From NCBI RefSeq assembly GCF_013839425.1, contig NZ_JACDNP010000004.1:62001-126000 (forward strand): 64,000 bases of DNA, read 5' to 3'. The notes under the pieces were generated by a model. It saw only the letters and a program-made list of their open reading frames with translations, had not been told where the DNA came from and searched no databases. The translations under genes were made by a program, and so were the position numbers. How positions within the stretch are numbered: position 1 is the first letter of the stretch; each line of letters begins with the position of its first letter. Shown one piece after another: positions 22,870 to 30,914 of this stretch. This stretch comes from Halorhabdus salina. Lineage in GTDB: Archaea > Halobacteriota > Halobacteria > Halobacteriales > Haloarculaceae.

Positions 22870-23535
22870 TCAGAGTCGCCGTCGCACCTCGTCGATGACA
22901 GTCGGTGACAGGTCGAGTGTCGCCAAGAGGTCGCGCTGCTGGTCCTCGCTGCCGTAGCCGGCGGCGAAGCCGTTGAGGCGGGCGGCAACCGTCGAGGCAG
23001 TGAAAGCATCGCCATACAGGTCCTCGAGTTCGTCGGCGACCACTGGCAGCGTCCGTAGTTCGTACTTCTGGTGGTAGTCTTCGGCGGGATAGAACTGCTC
23101 GAGTGGCTCGACACTGGTCTCGACCGACTGTCCGGTTCGATCCGCGAGCGCATCTCGCGAGCGTTCGGCCACCTCCCGCTGTGTGTCGTCGTGGGTGAAG
23201 ATTACACCACGATATTGGCGTTTCCGGGAACGCGTCCAGTCGTGGTTCGCCCAGACGACCTCCAGCAGGTCGGCAAAGCTCCATATCTCGGGATCGTATT
23301 CTATCTGGACAACTTCGGTGTGGTCGCCCAGAGCGTAGTAGGTCGGATCCGGTGCGGTGCCGCCCGCGTAGCCCACTCGCGTCCGGACAATGCCCGCTTT
23401 GGCCCCGAACAGCGCGTCAGGACCCCAGAAACAGCCCATGCCCAACGTCGCCGTTTCAGTTTCCGCGGGCCCCAACGCTTCGGCATCACGGGTCAGCGTC
23501 GTCGCCTGGTTGGCGGGCAATGCGATCCGGGACAT
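22870..23535 (-). CDS. msrA: Peptide methionine sulfoxide reductase MsrA
   Basis: A protein of 221 residues. The catalytic motif GCFWG lies at about 33-37, with the family's VGYAGG and the conserved EDYHQKY segment near 150. MsrA reduces the S-epimer of methionine sulfoxide in oxidised proteins in the cytoplasm, using thioredoxin-like donors. The length and start (ATG complement 23533-23535) fit the family. The C-terminal extension after residue 170 is longer than in minimal bacterial enzymes, as in other haloarchaea. Confidence 0.93.
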   Translation of the reverse strand: MSRIALPANQATTLTRDAEALGPAETETATLGMGCFWGPDALFGAKAGIVRTRVGYAGGTAPDPTYYALGDHTEVVQIEYDPEIWSFADLLEVVWANHDWTRSRKRQYRGVIFTHDDTQREVAERSRDALADRTGQSVETSVEPLEQFYPAEDYHQKYELRTLPVVADELEDLYGDAFTASTVAARLNGFAAGYGSEDQQRDLLATLDLSPTVIDEVRRRL

Positions 23536-23601
23536 ACCCGTTTCAGTATCCGATGGCCAATGGGCTTGTCGCCGTCTCGCGTCAATCTCCAGCGGCGGTC
23601 A

Positions 23602-23895
23602 TTATTTCTGGAGGCGATCAGCGAGTTCCGCTGCGGCCGTCAGGTGGTCGTTCGCCGTCGGATCGTCGATATCGTCGACCTCCGCCAGCAGCGATGCGAT
23701 GTCGGCCGCCCGCTTCCTGACAAGGTCCGGATCGTCCGGTGCCGTGCGGAGGTCGGCCGCGAGTGCCTGTGCCTCGCCGATCCACCGGTTCGCTGTCCGA
23801 TCAAGCGGTCGCTCGGCCGTCCCAGCCAGATGATCGTGGAGTTCCTCGACGGCCCGCCGCCGCTCGTCGTCGGCGTCGATCGGAGAGGCTGTCAC
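23602..23895 (-). CDS. Small helical haloarchaeal protein of unknown function
   Basis: A protein of 97 residues if the GTG at 23895 is used. Longer frames to 23979 add a basic, unlikely N-terminus and overlap the next gene. It is entirely helical and acidic, with a likely helical bundle (RRRAVEELHDHLAGTAERP, ANRWIGEAQALAADLRTA). It sits between msrA and the methyltransferase, all on the minus strand. No function known. Confidence 0.55.
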   Translation of the reverse strand: MTASPIDADDERRRAVEELHDHLAGTAERPLDRTANRWIGEAQALAADLRTAPDDPDLVRKRAADIASLLAEVDDIDDPTANDHLTAAAELADRLQK

Positions 23896-23975
23896 ACTCT
23901 CAAACAGGGCTCGGGGCCGCAAAAGCGGTGGGGCCGGGACGCCATCGTCCCTCGGGCGACGATACGCAACCGATC

Positions 23976-24593
23976 TCAAGGCGTTCCGAACGCACGGATC
24001 GTATCGGGCTTGCCGGGCTTGCTGAGCAGTTGCTCGGCACCGAGATCAGTGAAGACCCGCCCCCAGTCCCGGCGATAGATCGGAAACTCGCCGTCGGCAG
24101 AGTTGACTGTCCCGTCGGTGTCGCCCCCGTCAGAATCGGGACCCTCGTTCTCGACGGTCACGAGCAGGTCCCCGGCAATGCGGACGAGTTCCCCGAACAC
24201 CCACTCGTCGTCTGGATGGACGTGCTGGAGCGTCTCGACCGCGTAGACGACGTCGAAGGCATCGTCAGGAAACTCGGGGACGACGTCTTCGATCGCGCCC
24301 GCATAGAACGTCCCCGCGTCGGTGAGCGCCGGGAAGGAGTCGGCCATCACTTCGAAGGCGTCGTCGTTGATGTCGATCCCCGTGAGACCGTCGAATCCGT
24401 TCTTCCGAAGGTGTGCCAGATGTCGCCCGGAGCTACAGCCGATTTCGAGGACCGACGCGTCCCTGTCGCTGTAGTGATCGAGCAACGTCACGAGGCTGTT
24501 ACTCACCTTGTTTGGCCCGAGTTCCGCGTAGTACGCCGGCGAAAACTCACCGGTTCGCTCGGCCCATCCCTGACGGTTGCTCGACGGATCCAT
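23976..24593 (-). CDS. Class I SAM-dependent methyltransferase
   Basis: A protein of 205 residues from the ATG complement 24591-24593 (MDPSSNRQGW). Motif I is VLEIGCSSGRHLAHL (about 47-60), then LTGIDINDDAFEV for the acidic ribose-binding residue, and FDVVYAVETLQHV as motif IV. A typical Rossmann-fold methyltransferase; the substrate cannot be told. Its upstream region consists of hairpins and the 70-bp repeat array, so its promoter must lie in that repeated DNA or very close to the gene. Confidence 0.8.
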   Translation of the reverse strand: MDPSSNRQGWAERTGEFSPAYYAELGPNKVSNSLVTLLDHYSDRDASVLEIGCSSGRHLAHLRKNGFDGLTGIDINDDAFEVMADSFPALTDAGTFYAGAIEDVVPEFPDDAFDVVYAVETLQHVHPDDEWVFGELVRIAGDLLVTVENEGPDSDGGDTDGTVNSADGEFPIYRRDWGRVFTDLGAEQLLSKPGKPDTIRAFGTP

Positions 24594-24599
24594 ACGACA

Positions 24600-25095
24600 A
24601 TGAGGCGGGCAGGACGGTAAACCTCGTCGTCGTTCGCTCGTATCGAGAGTTCGTTCGCTTCGCTCACTCACTCTCGCGTATCTCACGGTTCCCTCCGGTC
24701 ACCGTTCGCTCACTCCGAGGTCTCCGAAAATCGGAGATTTTCGAGATCTCGAGACGGCTGAGCCGTCTCGGCTGAACTCGCTCCCGTTGGTCGCTGCGTC
24801 CTTGCTGCTCGCGGCTCGTTCCACTCACCGCTCGCTTGTTCCGAGAGTTCGTTCGCTTCGCTCACTCACTCTCGCTGCTCACGGCTCGTTCCACTCACCG
24901 CTCGCATGGTCCGAGACATCGTTCGCTTCGCTCACTCACTCTCGCTGCTCACGGCTCGTTCCACTCACCGCTCGCATGGTCCGAGACATCGTTCGCTCCG
25001 CTCACTCCGTCTCGCTGCTCACGGCTCGCTCCGCTCACCGCTCGCTTGTTCCGAGAGTTCGTTCGCTTCGCTCACTCACTCTCGCTGCTCACCAC
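24600..25095. repeat. 70-bp tandem repeat array with hairpins, between methyltransferase and halocyanin genes
   Basis: The motif CTCGCTGCTCACGGCTCG recurs at 24871, 24941, 25011 and (partial) 25081, with a diverged copy at 24801, giving an exact 70-bp period over about 290 bp. A related fragment occurs near 24640-24690. To the left are nested palindromes: GAAAAT-CGGAG-ATTTTC near 24735 and GAGACGGC-TGA-GCCGTCTC near 24755. The unit resembles the CGTTCGCTTCGCTCACT-type sequences scattered in haloarchaeal genomes. There are no unique spacers, so it is not CRISPR. The halocyanin gene ends inside the last copy. Confidence 0.9.
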
Positions 25096-25494
25096 TATCG
25101 TCCCTGCCATCCCATCGGCCTCGTGTGGAATACACACGTAGGGATACGCCCCAGGCTCCTCGAAGGTGTGCGTATATGTCCCTCCGGAGTAAATCGCCCC
25201 GCCACCCGATTCGAACCAGTCCTCGCGGGCCGCCTCCTCGTTGTCGTACTCGCCGGAGGCAAAGTACGCCGCGCCGTCGGGCACCGACGCGTCGTAGGCT
25301 GTGACGGTGTGGGCGCGGGCACTCGTGTTCTTCCAGACGACCGTCGTCCCCGGGTCGACGCGGTACTCCTTGGGAAGAAATCGCGAGTCGGACATGCCAA
25401 TGTCGTAGTCACCACTGTCGTCCCCGAGGGCGAGACAGCCCGACAGCCCGATAGCGAGGGCACCTCCAGTCGCGAGGAACGCGCGTCTGTCCAT
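25072..25494 (-). CDS. Halocyanin-like blue copper lipoprotein
   Basis: A protein of 140 residues. MDRRAFLATGGALAIGLSGC is a twin-arginine-type signal with a lipobox, so the protein is exported folded and lipid-anchored. Copper ligands are visible: His in ARAHTVTAYD, then Cys, His and Met in VCIPHEADGM. Halocyanins carry electrons on the outer side of the cell membrane. An ATG one codon earlier is possible. The last residues (SSESE) are encoded by the 70-bp repeat, so the natural C-terminus may have been replaced, though the fold ends before it. Confidence 0.88.
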   Translation of the reverse strand: MDRRAFLATGGALAIGLSGCLALGDDSGDYDIGMSDSRFLPKEYRVDPGTTVVWKNTSARAHTVTAYDASVPDGAAYFASGEYDNEEAAREDWFESGGGAIYSGGTYTHTFEEPGAYPYVCIPHEADGMAGTIVVSSESE

Positions 25495-25619
25495 CATCCG
25501 GGTTTCGGACGGGATCGACAAATGCCCCCCGGTTGCCGTTGGGATCGCCGACGCTATCGACGGGGCCCAGCCATCGACGGATCGAACGGACTAAGACCGA
25601 CCTCGCCAACGGCACGGAT

Positions 25620-26330
25620 ATGGACCTTCGGCCGCGCTTTCTGGGTCGGCTCGGGCCGGCCGACATCGTGACGGTCGTCAACGCCCTCGTCGGGTTCGCG
25701 GCGGCCGTCCTCGCACCGTTCGAGCCGCGACTGGCTGCACGGCTCATTCTCCTGGCAGCCATCGCCGACGGCCTCGACGGCCTGGTCGCCCGACGGTACG
25801 GCTCGACACCCGTCGGTGAGTTCGTCGACTCCCTGGCCGATGCGGTCTCCTTTGGCGTCGCCCCCGCGGCGATGGTCGTCGGCCTCGCCCGCATCCAATG
25901 GGGAAACGGCGGGGAACTGCTAGGAATCGCCGACCCGCTTCATCTCACTGCAGCTGTGGGAATCCCCGCACTTGTCGTCGCCGCGGCGGTCGTCCGCCTG
26001 GCGATGTACACCGCCTACGACATCGGCGCACGAACGACCGAGGGCGTCCAGACGACCCTCGCAGCGACTGTCCTTGCGGCGGCGACGCTCGCTGGGGATC
26101 TCCGGGTCGCCTGGGTCTTGCTTGCCAGTTTCGTCCTCGCGTATCTGATGGTCACGCGGATCCCCTACCCCGATCTCCGGGAACGGGACGCGCTGACGAT
26201 GGGCGTCGTTCAGGCCGGTGCGGTCCTGGCCCCCGCCGTCTTCTATCGGGTCCTCCCACGGGCGTTGCTGGCCGCCGCACTCGCGTATCTCCTGCTCGCG
26301 CCGTGGCTGTACCCGCGCGTCGAGTCGTGA
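25620..26330 (+). CDS. pssA: CDP-alcohol phosphatidyltransferase, probable archaetidylserine synthase
   Basis: A protein of 236 residues with about seven membrane helices. The CDP-alcohol phosphotransferase signature is complete: DGLDGLVARRYG (about 50-61), then GEFVDSLADAVSFG (about 66-80), supplying the metal-binding aspartates. Haloarchaeal members of this type make archaetidylserine from CDP-archaeol and serine in the membrane and work with archaeosortase-dependent anchoring of surface proteins. Start ATG at 25620. Confidence 0.85.
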   Translation: MDLRPRFLGRLGPADIVTVVNALVGFAAAVLAPFEPRLAARLILLAAIADGLDGLVARRYGSTPVGEFVDSLADAVSFGVAPAAMVVGLARIQWGNGGELLGIADPLHLTAAVGIPALVVAAAVVRLAMYTAYDIGARTTEGVQTTLAATVLAAATLAGDLRVAWVLLASFVLAYLMVTRIPYPDLRERDALTMGVVQAGAVLAPAVFYRVLPRALLAAALAYLLLAPWLYPRVES

Positions 26331-26429
26331 CTTACACTGGAGTATACAGCGCCGGTGAGGCGTGTCCAGCCGCAGTGTTGGATTGCAGGAAGGGAAACGC
26401 TCTTGCCCGAGAGCGCCGCACATCGAGTC

Positions 26430-27710
26430 ATGAGCGACGAGGACAGCGAAGCCGACGGGGACGGCGACGCGGGCGACGAAATCGAGGCCGAGCCGGGAAC
26501 GGTCGCGTTCTTCGCGGAACGGCTGGACACAGCCGAGACAGATCTCGAAGCGGCCGAGACCGAGGCTGATCTCGACGACATTGAGGCGACGCTCACTGAC
26601 ATCGAGGCCGATCTCGAAGACGCGGAGCTGCCTGAACCCGACGAAGAAGACGAAGACGACCCGCGGGAGGAACTGGAATCACGGCTGTCGGACCTCCGTG
26701 ACAGTATCGAGGAGCAGCGTGGCCCGTACGTCGAGACCGTCGCCGAACACGTCGAGACTGCGGGGGCCACCGCCGCCGACACCCGCTGGACCGACGATGG
26801 CGAGACGCAGGTGCTCGATGCAGTCGAGGCCTTCCGCGAGGCTGTCGCCGAGCACGTCGACGTGGCCGATGCCGACTCGGTCGAGGCGGCCGGCGACGCA
26901 CTCTCGGACGCGAGCGGCGTCATCGCCGACCTCGATCTCGATCCTGACGAGGACAGTGACGCCATCGCGACGCTACTTGAGGCGGCCGAGACACTGAACG
27001 ACGATCTGGAGGCTGGCGAAGGGTACGACGATCTGTCCGTCCGCGAGAAGCTCACGTTCGAAGGCTTCTACGAGGTCATCGAGGGAGACCATCAAAAGGA
27101 CTATCCGCCAGAACTGAATGCTGTCCTCGTCTGGGAGAAACGCTACAAGGAAAGCCGAGACCCCGACGACGTCGAGCCGATTCTGCTGGCACTTGAGCTC
27201 CTGGGTTCGGAGTTCATGGAAGAGAACATCCTCGACACGTTCGAGCGGATCGCCCCGCCCGAGGCCTACGAGGCGGTCGAGCAGCGAGCGAGTAAGCGAG
27301 ATAAACGGGCCGTCAGCGTTCTGGGAAAGATCGGTGACGAACGAGCCGTCGAGACGCTCGTCGACTTCATCGACGGCGACGGCGACCCTGCGCTCCAGCG
27401 CGTCACCCTGCAAGCACTGGGTGAGATCGGGAGCCACGAGGCCACGCAAGCGGTCGCAAACCGCCTCGCAGCCGACACCGACAGCGTCCGAAGCACGGCA
27501 GCGCGGGCGCTGGGCCTGCTTGGGGACACCCGAGCGATCGAGCCCCTCGCCGATGTCCTGGCTGAGGACGATGCAGACGAAGTGCGGGCCAGCGCGGCGT
27601 GGGCACTCAACCGGATCGGCACCGAGCGGGCACTGGAAATCGCCGCCGAGTACGCGGACGACCGGGCCTACGTGGTCCAGGTCGAAGCCGAGAACGCCGC
27701 GGGGGTGTAG
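26430..27710 (+). CDS. HEAT-repeat protein with acidic coiled-coil N-terminus
   Basis: A protein of 426 residues. The first 220 are extremely acidic and helical, with a predicted coiled coil. From about 280 to the end there are HEAT/PBS-lyase-type repeats: DKRAVSVLGKIGDERAVETL, LQALGEIGSHEATQAVANRL, AARALGLLGDTRAIEPLADV and a final AAWALNRIGTERALEIA. Such repeats form a solenoid for protein binding. Start ATG at 26430; earlier ORF codons are basic and were rejected. No partner can be named. Confidence 0.8.
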   Translation: MSDEDSEADGDGDAGDEIEAEPGTVAFFAERLDTAETDLEAAETEADLDDIEATLTDIEADLEDAELPEPDEEDEDDPREELESRLSDLRDSIEEQRGPYVETVAEHVETAGATAADTRWTDDGETQVLDAVEAFREAVAEHVDVADADSVEAAGDALSDASGVIADLDLDPDEDSDAIATLLEAAETLNDDLEAGEGYDDLSVREKLTFEGFYEVIEGDHQKDYPPELNAVLVWEKRYKESRDPDDVEPILLALELLGSEFMEENILDTFERIAPPEAYEAVEQRASKRDKRAVSVLGKIGDERAVETLVDFIDGDGDPALQRVTLQALGEIGSHEATQAVANRLAADTDSVRSTAARALGLLGDTRAIEPLADVLAEDDADEVRASAAWALNRIGTERALEIAAEYADDRAYVVQVEAENAAGV

Positions 27711-27718
27711 GGGAGCCC

Positions 27719-27946
27719 GTGCGCGACGAACTGAGAACGGTCTATGACCACCTCGATCGTCGCCTGCGAGCGTGGCGACGAACGCGCCCGCTCGTCTGGG
27801 CACTGTTCTACGGGGGAATCCCCGGAATCTGTTTCGCCGCGACGCTCACAGCGCTCGGACAGTCGCCGTTCCGGGCTGGCTGGCAAGGACTACTGTTCGG
27901 TATCGTCTTCGCTGGATTGAGCACCTGGACAACACGTGACGACTGA
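27719..27946 (+). CDS. Small membrane protein downstream of HEAT protein
   Basis: A protein of 75 residues from a GTG at 27719, 8 bp after the HEAT-protein stop. A basic amphipathic start (YDHLDRRLRAWRRTRP) is followed by two helices (LVWALFYGGIPGICFAATL and WQGLLFGIVFAGLSTW). The positive-inside rule puts both ends in the cytoplasm. Likely cotranscribed with the HEAT-repeat gene. Function unknown. Confidence 0.6.
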   Translation: MRDELRTVYDHLDRRLRAWRRTRPLVWALFYGGIPGICFAATLTALGQSPFRAGWQGLLFGIVFAGLSTWTTRDD

Positions 27947-27964
27947 GTCCGTCTGTTCAAATAG

Positions 27965-29638
27965 GTGACCGCAGCCAGTCCCCGTGTGTCCAGGGGGCTG
28001 GCCATGCTGGTGGTGGTGGTTCTCTTGCTCGCGAGCGGTGCAGTCGTTGCTGGCGCGCAACCCGAACCTACGGGAGTCGAAATCGTCACAATCTATCCCA
28101 ATCCGGTGGCCCCCGACGACGCGGGCGAGTACGTCGTCCTCTCGGTGCCCCCGGAGACGAACCTGACCGGCTGGACACTGTCGGACGATCACAAAACAGT
28201 CGAGCTGCCGAACGTGACGGTGTCAGGTGAAATCGCCCTCTCGATGAATCCGGATCTAGTCCGAAACCGCACCGATGCGACAGTATTTGAACTCGACGAC
28301 CACGTAGCATTCGCCAACAGTGGCGAGAACGTGACCCTCAGCGATGGAGACCGGATTCGGGCCCGTCTCAGCTATACGGACGCGCCTGAGGGACGGGTCG
28401 GCCACGTCGATAATGGCACGCTCACCTGGCGGTCGCTCGGGAAGACAGACTTTCCTGTCCGGACGGCCGGCCCCGGGCAGGTACGGACGTTCGTGTTCCC
28501 CGATGCGGGTGGGCTGCCGAATGACCTACTGCGGAGCGCCGACGATCGCGTCCTTCTGGCGGGATACACGTTCAGCTCTCGAAAGGCCACTGCGGCGCTG
28601 ATCGCCGCCGAGAAGCGAGGCGTGGACGTCCGTGTGCTGCTTGAAGGCGGGCCAGTTGGCGGGATGACGGCCAGCCAGGCACGGCTCCTCGATCGGCTGG
28701 TCGCCGCAAACGTCTCCGTTCGGGTCGTCGACGGGCCGTATGCACGCGTCGATCACCATCACGCCAAGTACGCCGTCGTCGACGACCGCGCGGTCGTCCT
28801 GACCGAGAACTGGAAACCGGCCGGTACCGGCGGACGGTCCTCACGGGGCTGGGGGGTCGTGCTCACCCAACCAGAGATGACGGCCGCACTCGTTTCGACG
28901 TTCCAGGCAGACGCCGGCTGGCGAGACGCCGTGGCCTGGGAGCAGTTCAGGAGTGATCTCTCGGGTGCGGACAGCGAGAAGGCAACCCAGACATTCCAGC
29001 AGCGATACCGACCACGGACGTTCAGGGTGAGAAACGCGTCGATACTGCTCGCGCCCGAAAACGCAGAAACGGCCGTCATCAACCGTCTCGACGCCGCAAC
29101 GGAATCGATTCACGTCATCCAGGTCAGTGTCGGTGGGCCCGACCAGTCGTTCGTCCGGGCGTTGAAACGGGCAGCCACGCGAGGGGTAGCGGTCCGACTC
29201 CTGCTCTCGCGTGCCTGGTACGCCCGCGAGGACAATCGAGCTGTCGCCGACTCGCTTGCAACCTGGGCAAACCGACACGATGCACCGCTATCAGTCAGAC
29301 TAGCCCGGCCACGCGACCGCTTCGAGAAGATACACGCGAAAGGCGTGATCGTCGACGGCGAGGAAGTACTCGTCGGCAGCCTCAACTGGAACGACCACTC
29401 GGCCCGACAGAATCGAGAGGTCGTGATCGCTCTGGACGGGAACGGACCGGCTCAGTATTACGATCGTGTCTTCCGTGAGGATTGGCAGGCCGCCATCTGG
29501 CGAGTGACGGCTGGCCTACTCGTCGCTGTCTTGGCCATCCTCTCAGTCGCTGGGATCGTCGGGCGGCGTATCGCCTTTCAGGCCAGCCCGAACCCGCAAG
29601 CGCCCGCAGACGATCACGAGTGCAGTTCTCCTGTTTGA
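27965..29638 (+). CDS. Secreted phospholipase D-like protein with lamin-tail domain
   Basis: A protein of 557 residues from a GTG at 27965. A signal peptide (about 1-31) precedes a lamin-tail-like beta domain (about 35-155: VTIYPNPVAPDDAGEYVVL then WTLSDD). Two phospholipase D catalytic motifs follow: HHHAKYAVVDD (about 262) and KIHAKGVIVDG (about 455, with the downstream GSLNWND). A hydrophobic C-terminal helix (about 515-537) anchors it. PLD-fold enzymes cleave phosphodiesters in lipids or nucleic acids; the exported position suggests envelope lipid or extracellular DNA as substrate. Confidence 0.88.
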   Translation: MTAASPRVSRGLAMLVVVVLLLASGAVVAGAQPEPTGVEIVTIYPNPVAPDDAGEYVVLSVPPETNLTGWTLSDDHKTVELPNVTVSGEIALSMNPDLVRNRTDATVFELDDHVAFANSGENVTLSDGDRIRARLSYTDAPEGRVGHVDNGTLTWRSLGKTDFPVRTAGPGQVRTFVFPDAGGLPNDLLRSADDRVLLAGYTFSSRKATAALIAAEKRGVDVRVLLEGGPVGGMTASQARLLDRLVAANVSVRVVDGPYARVDHHHAKYAVVDDRAVVLTENWKPAGTGGRSSRGWGVVLTQPEMTAALVSTFQADAGWRDAVAWEQFRSDLSGADSEKATQTFQQRYRPRTFRVRNASILLAPENAETAVINRLDAATESIHVIQVSVGGPDQSFVRALKRAATRGVAVRLLLSRAWYAREDNRAVADSLATWANRHDAPLSVRLARPRDRFEKIHAKGVIVDGEEVLVGSLNWNDHSARQNREVVIALDGNGPAQYYDRVFREDWQAAIWRVTAGLLVAVLAILSVAGIVGRRIAFQASPNPQAPADDHECSSPV

Positions 29639-29684
29639 TACTGTCACACGCAAGTTAACCGCGTTCCGCTCGTAAGCGTGGGAG

Positions 29685-30881
29685 ATGGGCTCTGCACCGC
29701 AAAAAGAGAGAGAATCTTGCCAAGATACCCTCGAAGTCGCACATTTCTTCGGCGAAGGAGACGGCCGGAACGCCTTCGATAGACTACTAGAAGACTGTCA
29801 AGGCAGGCATTCGTCCATCTCGATCACCGAGCAGGTCTACAGCAACAACGCCCACGACCTGAATGTCAAGAGTCGGTTCCTGCGAAAGGACCCACCGGAC
29901 GTGTTCTTCGAGTGGCCAGGGAGCAACCTCGATCCGTACTACCGAGCCGGCGCGCTACTCGATCTAACCGAAATGTGGGAGACAAACGGCCTCAAAGAGG
30001 CGTTTATCGATGGCCCGCGAAAGAAAGTCACCTTCGATGGGGACATCGTGGGCGTGCCCTTCGACATCCACCGGAAGAACAACCTGTTCTACAACGTTGA
30101 ACTCGCCGAACAGCGCGGGATCAACCCCAGCCGTATCGACGATCCACGCGAGTTGCTCGAAGTGCTCGAACAGCTCGCGGAGGGGAGTAGCATCGTCGGC
30201 CTCGAACAGCCGATGAAAAACCCCTGGACGGTGTTGCAGTTGTGGTCTCAGATCCTCATCGGTCAGTTCGGTGCCTCGGCCTACCGCGAAGTGACTGAAG
30301 GCGACGCACGGAGCCACGAACGCGAGATCGAAGCGTCCCTCCAGATTCTCGACGGCTACATCGGCCTCGCTCGCGAACACTCCAGTTTCCTCGGCATGGT
30401 CGAAGCCAACGAGCGCTTTATCGACGGCCAGTCGGTGTTTTTCCACCAGGGTGACTGGGTCGCCGGCGCCTACGACGACGTCGAGGGATTCGACTACCAA
30501 TCAGACTGGGGCCACGTCCCGTTCCCCGGAACCGACGGCGTCTACGTCATGGCAATGGACGCCGTCGTCGCCGGTGCCGGCAGTGGCAAAGAAGCAGACG
30601 CAAAGACGTTCCTGGAGTTCGTCGCCTCACCACAGGCCCTCGAAGCCGTCAATCGAATCAAAGGGTCGATCCCGCCGCGCCGGGACATCAGTCTCGACCA
30701 GTACCCACCCTTCCTCCAGAACCAGTACGATAACTTCAAACAAGCCCGTGATCACCCCGGCGGCAACAAATCCCAGGTCCCAGCCGAGGCGTTCATGGAC
30801 GCACGATCCGCCTTCGCGGCGTTCGTCGAGCAGCGGGACGTCCAGGCGACGACGCGGGAGTTGATCGAGGCCTACGGATAA
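29685..30881 (+). CDS. Sugar-type substrate-binding protein without signal peptide
   Basis: A protein of 398 residues that resembles extracellular solute-binding proteins of sugar ABC transporters: DPPDVFFEWPGSNL, GVPFDIHRKNNLFYNVEL, HQGDWVAGAY and KTFLEFVASPQALEAVN are family-type segments. The first 20 residues (MGSAPQKERESCQDTLEVA) lack a signal peptide or a proper lipobox, and no permease or ATPase gene lies nearby. It may be an intracellular derivative with a new role, or a gene that lost its leader. An upstream alternative start was not found. Confidence 0.8.
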   Translation: MGSAPQKERESCQDTLEVAHFFGEGDGRNAFDRLLEDCQGRHSSISITEQVYSNNAHDLNVKSRFLRKDPPDVFFEWPGSNLDPYYRAGALLDLTEMWETNGLKEAFIDGPRKKVTFDGDIVGVPFDIHRKNNLFYNVELAEQRGINPSRIDDPRELLEVLEQLAEGSSIVGLEQPMKNPWTVLQLWSQILIGQFGASAYREVTEGDARSHEREIEASLQILDGYIGLAREHSSFLGMVEANERFIDGQSVFFHQGDWVAGAYDDVEGFDYQSDWGHVPFPGTDGVYVMAMDAVVAGAGSGKEADAKTFLEFVASPQALEAVNRIKGSIPPRRDISLDQYPPFLQNQYDNFKQARDHPGGNKSQVPAEAFMDARSAFAAFVEQRDVQATTRELIEAYG

Positions 30882-30914
30882 TCGAACAGCGACGTCGCGG
30901 CCGCTGAGCCCATC

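Noticed and set aside
22577-23284. 235-residue minus-strand frame overlapping msrA
   Set aside because: Basic, Arg-rich composition and out of frame with the clear MsrA; no motif. It is a GC-rich shadow.
24801-25095. Possible CRISPR array
   Set aside because: The units are contiguous 70-bp tandem copies with no unique spacers and no cas genes in the window.
24787-25671. Long plus-strand open frames of repetitive Ser/Arg/Leu composition
   Set aside because: They are translations of the 70-bp repeat array and of the antisense strand of the halocyanin gene; no start context and no protein-like composition.
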